DNA from: CAWAYH01 sp963786195
GTDB lineage: Bacteria > Acidobacteriota > Vicinamibacteria > Vicinamibacterales > 2-12-FULL-66-21
Assembly: GCA_963786195.1 (NCBI GenBank)
Contig: CAWAYH010000005.1
Location: 62,001-126,000 of the forward strand
Length of the DNA stretch: 64,000 bases
Reading direction: 5' to 3'
Both the position numbers and the translations under genes were made by a program. Under the pieces are notes generated by a model. It was not told the origin of the DNA and did no database searches. It saw nothing but the letters and a program-made list of their open reading frames with translations. Shown here piece after piece: positions 8,413 to 15,235 of the stretch; positions within the stretch are counted from its first letter, which is position 1; each line of letters opens with the position of its first letter.

Positions 8413-8889
8413 TGCCATTACGCTCATCAATGGACTGAACACTTGATTGAGGCGTGGCTCCAGGCGGTGGTCGATCCAGAAGGCACCCTTGTGCCGACCG
8501 AGATGGCGAAACCGAAATGACAGAAGCTGGTTGCGGATTTCTCTGGGCCTCCCGTTGGTGATCCTCGGTCAGACTGATAGGGACGTCGCGTCGCAGTTTC
8601 TTTCCGCCAAGAACCTCGGTCACGCATCGCGACTCGAGTGCTCGATCCTCGAAGAGTCCTCGCGTGGCGACAATCTTCGGGCCAAAAACCTGATACGCGC
8701 GCGGGCTGAACTCTCGTTTGTTGTCGCTTTCGGTGCGGAGAACGGGAAAACCTCGAGCGTGTCCTTGATTTAGGATCTTCACGATTTCGGTTTTCTCGTC
8801 GCTGTAACGAAAGTCGCTCTCATCAATCACGAGAGTGCCACGGCACATGTCGAGGATTCGGAAGAGGGGCGAGGCGGTCGAGGCGCCGG
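8413..8889 (-). pseudogene. Primase/helicase-like P-loop protein fragment
   Basis: The minus strand reads SPLFRILDMCRGTLVIDESD, then EIVKILNQGHARGFPVLRTE and a region ending VFGPKIVATRGLFEDRALES RCVTEV, followed after one indel by EIRNQLLSFRFRHLG. A Walker-B-like LVIDE, a 'GPK..A...F.D.ALESR' arginine-finger region and the following helices resemble the ATPase part of plasmid or phage DUF927/DUF3631-type primase-helicases. The N-terminal part is cut at 8889 by the IS256 element, and the C-terminus fuses into the IS256 remnant. A further short in-frame piece lies right of the IS at 10267-10300. Confidence 0.6.
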
Positions 8890-10266
8890 GGTAGTGTCTT
8901 GAGTCTGGTGGAAAAGTAGAAAGCGCGTCATCATCCGGCGCAGTTGTTAACCAGCAGCTGCGTCCGCTTGCAGGCGGATGCCGGAGGATGACGCTATGGC
9001 GAAGGATAGCAGGAACGGATCGACGAACGAAGCCGTGCAGGAAACCGAGGCGACGACCCTGGAAACGATCATTCGACGACGCGCCCGTGGTTTGATCGAC
9101 GCCATCGTGGAAGAGGAATTGGAAGCCGCGCTGGGTGCGGCGCCGTCGGTGCGCGTGGGCGCCGCGCGCGTGGGCTATCGGCATGGGGCGCGCGACCGGA
9201 CGCTGACCACGAGCTTGGGCCCGACGACGTTCGCAATGCCCCGGGCTCGCGTCTTGACCGCCGATGGCGGCACCAGGGAATGGCGGAGCGATCTGGTGCC
9301 CGTTATCAGCGTCGCAGCGAGCGCGTCGATGAGGCGATCCTGGGCGTGTATCTGAGCGGGACCAACACGCGGCGCATCAAAGGGGCGCTGGCGCCACTGC
9401 TGCGCGGCGGGCCGTTGTCGAAAGACGCGGTCTCGCGCTTGGTGGGACGGCTCGCGGACGATTTCGAGACGTGGCGGCACCGCGATCTCGCTGAGGACGA
9501 GATTCAGTATCTGCTCATGGACGGCTGGTATCCGAAAGTCCGCATCGGCCAGCGGCGCGTCCGCGTGCCCGTGCTCGTCACGCTCGGGGTGCGGGGCGAT
9601 GGCGAGCGCGTCGTGCTCGACGTCCGCTTGGTCGGCGATGAAAGCACCGCCGCGTGGCGTGATGTGATTCGGAGCTTGGTCGAGCGCCAGGTCGGTCGGC
9701 CGCTCCTCGCCATCGTCGACGGCAGCGCCGGCTTGGCCGCGGCCTTGCGCGAGCAATGGCCGACAATGGCGATTCAACGCTGTACTGCGCACAAGCTCCG
9801 GAATCTCGAGGCCAAGGCGCCGGTGCGCCTCCGCGAGGAGCTCGCCGAAGACTACCGGCGGATGATCTACGCCGAGACCCGAACACTCGTCGATCAGGCG
9901 CGCACCCGCTTCGCGAAGAAATGGCGGTTGCGGTGCCCCGCTGTGCTCGAATGCCTCGAGGAAGCGGGCGATGATCTCTTCACCTATTTGCGCTTTCCCA
10001 AGACGCAGTGGAAGGCGCTGCGAACGACCAATGCGCTCGAGCGGATCAACGGCGAGTTTCGACGCCGCACCAAAACGCAAGCGAGCTTGCCAGGCCAAGA
10101 GGCCGTCCTCCTGCTGCTCTTTGGGCTCTTGCGCAGCGGTCAGGTGAAGCTACGGAAGATCGACGGCTGGGAGGACATGGAACGCGTCGAGAAGGCCGCG
10201 TAACTGAAAGACTCAGAGCCGGCTCATGACGCGCTCACACTTTTCCACCACTTGACAGACACGGCC
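8890..10266 (+). mobile_element. IS256-family insertion sequence with 8-bp target duplication
   Basis: Left end GGTAGTGTCTTGAGTCTGG (8890 on) and the inverted right end GGCCGTGTCTGTCAAGTGG (from 10266 backwards) share GTGGAAAAGT and AGCGCGTCAT blocks further in. The flanks carry the direct repeat GGCGCCGG at 8882-8889 and 10267-10274, the 8-bp duplication expected for IS256. Joining the flanks restores the frame of the primase-like gene (ATGASTASPLFR on the minus strand), confirming the insertion point. The single transposase gene has one frameshift. Confidence 0.88.
8996..10203 (+). CDS. IS256-family transposase, one frameshift
   Basis: ATG 8996 begins a mutator-type transposase. Residues after TTLETIIRRRARGLIDAIVE carry the N-terminal region. 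Near 9300 a one-base slip moves the frame, after which RRSERVDEAILGVYLSGTNT and the DDE core follow: LMDGWYPKVRIG (first Asp), AIVDGSAGLAAAL (second Asp), QRCTAHKLRN (C/H motif) and NALERINGEFRRRTK (Glu). The C-terminus reaches the right terminal repeat. All catalytic residues are present; only the frame break argues against activity. Confidence 0.9.
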
Positions 10267-10283
10267 GGCGCCGGTGGCGAAGA

Positions 10284-10649
10284 TTGGTTTGTAGCACATT
10301 GACCCGAGAGTCAGGTGAACTGCTAACGCAGTCCAAGCTGCCTCGGGTTCGGATGCATGACCTGCGGCACAGCTGCGCCACGATTCTGCTCGCGGCCGGC
10401 GAACATCCCAAGGTCGTTCAAGAAATGTTGGGCCATCACTCTGTGCAAGTCACCGTCGATTTCTACAGTCACCTGATGCCCGAACTGGGACTGAAGGAGC
10501 GGGCGGCGGCGCGCTTGGATGCGCTCCTGGCGCCGGAGAAAGAAAAAAACTCCGGCCAAAACTCCGGCCAAACTTCAGAAGAAGTGGTGAGCCGCCTCGG
10601 AATCGAACCGAGAACCCGCAGATTAAGAGTCTGCTGCTCTGCCAATTGA
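10284..10649 (+). pseudogene. C-terminal fragment of a tyrosine recombinase (phage-type integrase)
   Basis: From about 10299 the frame encodes the catalytic C-terminus of a tyrosine recombinase: RMHDLRHSCATILLAAGEHP (Arg and His of the H-x-x-R box), VQEMLGHHSVQVTVDFYSHL (His and nucleophile Tyr). The N-terminal and core-binding domains are missing, lost at the IS256/primase junction. The frame runs through the 3' half of the tRNA-Lys gene on the opposite strand, the usual arrangement when an island integrates at a tRNA 3' end. Confidence 0.82.
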
Positions 10650-10660
10650 GCTAGCGGCCC
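10585..10660 (-). tRNA. tRNA-Lys (CTT)
   Basis: The minus strand folds as a cloverleaf: acceptor GGGCCGC with GCGGCTC, anticodon stem GCAGA/TCTGC around loop CTCTTAA (anticodon CTT), T-arm CTCGGTTCGATTCCGAG, and an encoded 3' ACCA. It is probably the attachment site of the accessory region to the left, whose integrase fragment overlaps it. Confidence 0.93.
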
Positions 10661-10847
10661 ACGTCGATGACGCGCAGAGCGCGTCCATCGACGCACCCTG
10701 GCACCCGGGCACCCGCGCAAGTGAGCGCGCGAGCGTTTCGGGGCAAACCGTCATTATATAACACGCCGTCATCGATCAAAGCGTGCGACGCTTGCGCGCG
10801 GGAGCGCCCGCTCGGTATCATCAGGGTTCGCGTCACCCACATGCAGC

Positions 10848-10924
10848 GCGCCCGTAGCTCAGATGGATAGAGCGCCGGGCTTCGAACCCGTAGGTCGGGG
10901 GTTCAAATCCCTCCGGGCGCGCCA
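10848..10924 (+). tRNA. tRNA-Arg (TCG)
   Basis: Cloverleaf with acceptor GCGCCCG/CGGGCGC, D-arm GTAGCTCAGATGGATAGAGC, anticodon loop CTTCGAA (anticodon TCG), T-arm GGGGGTTCAAATCCCTC and encoded CCA. The last 16 bases recur at 11010-11025. The 180 bp between this gene and tRNA-Lys show no other feature. Confidence 0.93.
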
Positions 10925-11009
10925 TCCGCCTCCGCTCGTACACAATGCACGGGAGTTACGGCGGATGGCTTACTGAGGAGGGGCGCCGTAGCGTAACGCG
11001 CGAAGGAGG

Positions 11010-11025
11010 CCCTCCGGGCGCGCCA
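11010..11025 (+). repeat. Direct repeat of the tRNA-Arg 3' end (possible att scar)
   Basis: CCCTCCGGGCGCGCCA at 11010-11025 repeats 10909-10924, the 3' end of tRNA-Arg(TCG), 101 bp downstream. Duplicated tRNA 3' ends mark past integration or excision of a tRNA-targeting element. No integrase is left between the copies. Confidence 0.55.
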
Positions 11026-11132
11026 ACTCCTCCCGGTCCATTCCGGCCACCTGGGTGACATTCCGAAGACATGGGTAACAGTTGCGGGGCGAGGATTCTC
11101 ACGATAGCGGACCGGCCCTGGTCTGCGACTGG

Positions 11133-11552
11133 TCAGTTGCCTCTAGCCAGCGTCGACACGTACCAACCACCTCCCACGGTGCGCTTCTTCGAGTTCGTTC
11201 TCCTGCCCTGATCGTTGACGCCGTGCTTGGAGCCATCGTCAAGGGTGATGGTGATGTCGAACTTGCCAGGCGGGCGGCTGAACGTCGCCCGAAGACCTCG
11301 GTCAATGAGTGCCTTGGTTGATCGTGGCGCGACAGGTTTCGGTATTGAGTGGCAGAGCCTATGAAGCTCCTGAAGGTTGGCCGCGTTCACGATCGCGACA
11401 CGCTGCTGTAGTCTGACCGATGTGACGGTCCGCCCCTTGGGCGGGTACACGACCAGCACCACTGTCGATTTCTCAACGGTGACCGTGACGATGTCCAGTT
11501 CGCGCGGTGATGGGGCAACGAGCGCAAGGAACACGAGGACAGCTGCCACCAT
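11133..11552 (-). CDS. Hypothetical secreted protein
   Basis: This 139-residue protein opens with a short hydrophobic signal-like segment (VAAVLVFLALVAPS). Two similar beta-rich stretches follow, VTVTVEKSTVVLVVYPPKG and KFDITITLDDGSKHGVND. There are no cysteines in a conserved pattern and no known motif. It lies alone between tRNA-Arg and the PQQ-propeller gene, about 50 bp upstream of that gene's stop and on the same strand. Confidence 0.55.
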   Translation of the reverse strand: MVAAVLVFLALVAPSPRELDIVTVTVEKSTVVLVVYPPKGRTVTSVRLQQRVAIVNAANLQELHRLCHSIPKPVAPRSTKALIDRGLRATFSRPPGKFDITITLDDGSKHGVNDQGRRTNSKKRTVGGGWYVSTLARGN

Positions 11553-11603
11553 GTCGTTCCTCCAGGGCAGGCTCAGTCTACACCCTCGCGCGTGGCACGC
11601 GCT

Positions 11604-13071
11604 CTACTTGACGCCAAAACAGTAGACCGAGCTCCGGGTGCGGACGTAGATGCGCCCGCCGCTCAGGGCTGGTGTCGCGTGGATCTCTTCGCCGAGATCG
11701 TTGACTTCCATGACTTCCCACGCTCCAGCGGCCTTCAGCACCGTGACCTTGCCTTCCGTGTTGGCGAGGAAGACTTTGCCCTCGGCGGCGACGGGTGACG
11801 CGTAGTATTCGCCCAACGCGCCAGGGCTCCGCCCTTCCTTGATCGTGCGGCCGGTGGCGGGATCGATACTGGTCACGATGCCTCCCGTCTTCACCAGGTA
11901 CAGGACGTTCTCGTACAGAAGCGGCGCTGGAATGTACGGGAGATTCTTCTGAAAGCGCCACTGGACCGCTGACGCGTCCAGCTTCCCTCGAGCGGCTCCG
12001 GGACGGACGGCGATGACGCCATACTCTCCCAGCCCCGAGGTTTCGAGTCGTGTTCCATTCCGCGTCGGTAATCACGCTGTCGCCATCGGCGTCGACCCAG
12101 CCGAAGTGCTCTCCCATCTCCTTGTTGGCGAGGAACTCCGCCTGCGAGAGCCGCCGATCTTTGTTCGTGTCGTACTTCTCCAGGACTGAGTCGAAGGTCG
12201 GCAGCATTGGCTCGGTGGAGCCCTCTGTGGACACGTAGAGCGTGTCGCCGTGCGCGACGGGAGTGCCCATCGAGCCACTCGAGCCGATCGGCATCCACCA
12301 CTGAGGCTCGCCGGTGTCGAGCGCATACGAGTCGAGCCGCGTCGAGCCGAGGACGACGATCTGTGCCGGACCCGCGGCAGGCCGGAACACCATGGGTGTG
12401 GCCCATCCTTCCACGGCCATCGCTCGCTCCTGCCTCCAACGCTGACGGCCGGTCTTGCGATCGAGTGCGATCAGGAACGAGCCGCTGCGCTGGTCGCAGA
12501 GCAGCACCACGAGATCCCCTGTGATGATCGGCGACGCAGACATGCCGTAGAAGCTCTTGAACGGTCCCAGTGACATCGTCCATCGGTCCTTGCCGTCGGG
12601 CGTGTAGGCGGCCAGGCCGAAGTCGGCGAAGAAGACAACGACGCCGTCCGCATCTGCCGCGGCGGTTGGCGACGCCGGGTCGTTCGCGTGATACACCTTC
12701 TGCGCGTGCGTGCGACGAAGCTCCCGTCGCCAGAGCTCGCGTCCGGTCGCGGCATCGAGCGCAATCGTCAGGAGCCGATCGCCTTCGCTGGCGGTCAGGT
12801 ACACGTGCCCGCCAGCGATCACCGGAGACGACTGCCCGTAGGGCGCCGCGGTTTTCCAGATGACATTGCGGGACGGCGAGAACACAACGGGATAGTTCGC
12901 CCCCGGCGCGATCCCCGACCCGTTGGGCCCGCGGAACTGCGGCCACTGTGCGCGGGTATCGGTTGCGCCTCCGGCAAGCAGGACCGCAACCAGGCAGGCA
13001 CCCACGACAGGTCGTATGAGAATTGTGAAGCTGGAGACGCGCGCTGTACGCGGCCGCTGAGATTTAGACAT
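11604..13071 (-). CDS. Exported PQQ-like beta-propeller protein with EF-hands, one frameshift
   Basis: After a signal peptide (VGACLVAVLLAGGATDTRAQ) comes WPQFRGPNGSGIAPG, the usual opening of planctomycete and acidobacterial PQQ-like propellers. Repeating blades follow, such as LLTIALDAATGRELWRREL and FLIALDRKTGRQRW. In the middle is an EF-hand pair, DTNKDRRLSQAEF and DADGDSVITDAEW. After a one-base slip near 12035 the protein continues with KNLPYIPAPLLYENVLYLVK and the last blades, ending YCFGVK. A function as a periplasmic quinoprotein or scaffold is inference; catalytic residues are not evident. Confidence 0.8.
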
Positions 13072-13250
13072 GGTGGGCGGATGGTAGCACTGAGATGCGA
13101 TCGAGCGCGGCTTTTTTGGTCAGCTGCGCGCGCCGGGGCCACAGCGCCGACGGTCCGTTCAACGAGGTCGGAACGAGGTTGGCGGGTGTCGGTATGCTAC
13201 GATCAGCCGCCGGCCGCGGTAGACAGGCGTCCCCACCACGCTCTCAAACC

Positions 13251-14105
13251 ATGAAGACTGCTCCGACGTTGCTGGCCCAGCGGCCGTTGTGGAAACGCCT
13301 CGCGGGCCGCGCGCGAACCGCCGCGTACCGCCTCGCCACGCCCATCGATCGGATTCTGCGGTATCGCCATCCCGCGCTGCTGCCGCCGGCGCACCTGCGC
13401 ATCTACTACTACGGGACATGGAACCCGGACACGTTCGTCCGCCACTCCGAAAACGCGCGCACCGAGCTCCTCAGCCGCGGCCTTCGGCCGGAGCACCGCG
13501 TGCTCGACATCGGCTCCGGCATCGGCAACCTCGCGATCGCGCTGACCGGGTACCTGACGGGCGGCTACAACGGTCTCGAGATTCATCCGGAGGCTGTCGC
13601 CTGGTGCCAGCGGACGATCACCCCGCGCCATCCAGCCTTCCGCTTTCATCGTGCCGACGTGGCAAGCCGCGCGTACAACCCGCGCGGGACGGTGTCCGCG
13701 TCGGCGTATCGCTTTCCGTTCCCCGACAACAGCTTCGATTTCGTTCTCGTCGGGTCGGTCTTCACGCACATGCTGCCGGACGCCGTCGAGCGCTACGTGC
13801 ACGAGATCTCTCGCGTGCTCGCGCCGGGCGGCGTGAGTGTGGAGAGCTTCTTCCTGCTCAACGAGGAAACCCGAGCCGGGGTAGAGGCGGGCCGCAGCTT
13901 CATGGCGTTTCCGATCGAATTGTCATCGGGGCTGGGCCGGCTGCACGACGCAACCGTGCCCGAGGCGGCCGTCGCCCTCGATGAGGGGTACGTCCGACGC
14001 GTGCATGCGCAGGCGAACCTCCCGATCCGGGACGTGCGGCGGGGACATTGGTGGTCCGGCGAGCGGCACGATCAGGACATCGTGACGGTCGTGCGAGATC
14101 CGTGA
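13251..14105 (+). CDS. SAM-dependent class I methyltransferase
   Basis: This 284-residue protein has the Rossmann SAM-binding motif VLDIGSGIGNLAIALTGYL (about residues 84-102), an acidic residue at the end of strand 2 (GLEIHPEA), and motif IV-like NSFDFVLVGSVFTHMLPDAV followed by ISRVLAPGGV. This fits the Methyltransf_11/25 group. The substrate cannot be read from the sequence. The preceding 180 bp are intergenic, divergent from the propeller gene. A tRNA-Arg gene follows 25 bp downstream. Confidence 0.85.
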   Translation: MKTAPTLLAQRPLWKRLAGRARTAAYRLATPIDRILRYRHPALLPPAHLRIYYYGTWNPDTFVRHSENARTELLSRGLRPEHRVLDIGSGIGNLAIALTGYLTGGYNGLEIHPEAVAWCQRTITPRHPAFRFHRADVASRAYNPRGTVSASAYRFPFPDNSFDFVLVGSVFTHMLPDAVERYVHEISRVLAPGGVSVESFFLLNEETRAGVEAGRSFMAFPIELSSGLGRLHDATVPEAAVALDEGYVRRVHAQANLPIRDVRRGHWWSGERHDQDIVTVVRDP

Positions 14106-14130
14106 CAGGTCGATGATATTCTGTGGGGAC

Positions 14131-14207
14131 GCGCCCGTAGCTCAACTGGATAGAGCGTCGGCCTCCGGAGCCGAAGGTTACAGGTTCGAGCCCTGTCGGG
14201 CGCGCCA
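14131..14207 (+). tRNA. tRNA-Arg (CCG)
   Basis: Cloverleaf with acceptor GCGCCCG/CGGGCGC, anticodon stem TCGGC/GCCGA around loop CTCCGGA (anticodon CCG), T-arm with GGTTCGAGCCC and encoded CCA. Its acceptor stem equals that of tRNA-Arg(TCG) at 10848. Confidence 0.93.
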
Positions 14208-14237
14208 TCCTCTCTTCTGACCCTTCCGTTACCCACT

Positions 14238-14414
14238 CTACTGCGCAGGGTCCTTCTGGCGCGTCTTGACGATGCCGCCCATGAGACCGATGCCGATGAT
14301 GACGAGCGCGCCGGCGATGATCCACACCTGGCTCACGCCCAGGCGGTTCGCTCCATACGCGAGCCCCGCGACGACGAGCAACGTCCCGATCAGGTAGACA
14401 ACCATGTTGGTCAT
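14238..14414 (-). CDS. Small two-helix membrane protein
   Basis: The minus strand encodes 58 residues from ATG 14414: MVVYLIGTLLVVAGLAYGAN, a short turn, then VWIIAGALVIIGIGLMGGIV and a charged tail. Two hydrophobic helices fill nearly the whole protein. Such small paired-helix proteins are common unknowns in Acidobacteria. The function is unknown. Confidence 0.6.
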   Translation of the reverse strand: MTNMVVYLIGTLLVVAGLAYGANRLGVSQVWIIAGALVIIGIGLMGGIVKTRQKDPAQ

Positions 14415-14496
14415 GCGCGTTCACCCCTGTCGAGTGAAGTGCAAGACCAGATCCACCGCGCAGAGCTCGGCCAAGCGCGGCCGTTGCCCTAGGCTG

Positions 14497-14844
14497 CTAA
14501 GCAGGTCTGTTGTGTGTTGAGAGTGAGCGTTCGTGCAATGAGAGGGTCCTGATCGATCGCAGCCCCTTGCGCCACAGGAACAGAGCCACCACGGAGGCCG
14601 CAAGGCCCGCCGAGACCTCCCACCAGATCACGCCGTCGGACCAGGCGGTGCCGGCGACGAAGCGGTCGTGTTTGCTGAGGGTGTAGCCGAGGAATCCGGC
14701 CCCCAGGAAGAGTCCCGCCGTAACCGTCGCGCTGAATGCCATCCAGAGCGGGCTCCACATCCGGCCGGCGGATATCTTGTAGAGGAACACGTTCCACGCC
14801 ACCACGACGACGACGATCGCCAGGACTGGGATGAAGATTTCCAT
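14497..14844 (-). CDS. Hypothetical membrane protein
   Basis: 115 residues with about three membrane helices: IFIPVLAIVVVVVAWNVFLY, ATVTAGLFLGAGFLGYTL, and VSAGLAASVVALFLW. The C-terminal tail is short and basic. It starts 18 bp downstream of the ferredoxin gene stop on the same strand, so the two are probably co-transcribed. No family recognised. Confidence 0.6.
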   Translation of the reverse strand: MEIFIPVLAIVVVVVAWNVFLYKISAGRMWSPLWMAFSATVTAGLFLGAGFLGYTLSKHDRFVAGTAWSDGVIWWEVSAGLAASVVALFLWRKGLRSIRTLSLHERSLSTHNRPA

Positions 14845-14862
14845 GAGTCCTCTGCTCCGGCT

Positions 14863-15225
14863 CTACATCGGGTTCCGTGCGAAACAGAGATCCTCGACGA
14901 CGCGTCCGCCGATCAGGTGTTGCTGGATGATCCGCTCGGCGTTTTCCGGCGTGACGTGCTGGTACCAGGACCCCTCTGGGTATACGACGCAGATAGGTCC
15001 GTTGCTGCAGATCCGGAGGCAGAGGCACTTCGTACGGTAGCAGGGGCCGTCCGGGCCCGCGATGTTCAGCTCCTTCATCCGCTTCTTCAGGTACTGCCAC
15101 GTCCGATCGCCATCGTCTGGATCCACGCAGTCGGGGCCGATGCAGACGAACAGGTGCCGCCTGAGTTTGCCGACGCCGAACGACTTCGCCATCTCGCGCG
15201 GCGGCAGATCCTTCTTCTTGCCCAT
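14863..15225 (-). CDS. (2Fe-2S) ferredoxin, thioredoxin-like fold
   Basis: The start is ATG 15225 (MGKKKDLPPREM). The protein has CIGPDC near residue 28 and later CYRTKCLCLRICSNGPICVV, giving the Cys ligands typical of thioredoxin-like [2Fe-2S] ferredoxins (the Shethna-type or nuoE-like group); the HLFVC opening and 'VYPEGSWY..VTPE' are characteristic. It would carry electrons in the cytoplasm. It lies 10 bp downstream of ligD on the same strand. A link to NHEJ is not implied by function. Confidence 0.85.
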   Translation of the reverse strand: MGKKKDLPPREMAKSFGVGKLRRHLFVCIGPDCVDPDDGDRTWQYLKKRMKELNIAGPDGPCYRTKCLCLRICSNGPICVVYPEGSWYQHVTPENAERIIQQHLIGGRVVEDLCFARNPM

Positions 15226-15235
15226 GCACTGACGA

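Noticed and set aside
8328..10266. One single IS256 copy spanning 8328-10266
   Set aside because: Two left-type borders exist (8328 and 8890), and the GGCGCCGG target duplication fits only 8890-10266; 8328-8412 is an inverted right-end remnant.
10965..11030. A further tRNA gene
   Set aside because: Only the 3' 16 bases of tRNA-Arg are repeated; no cloverleaf can be drawn.
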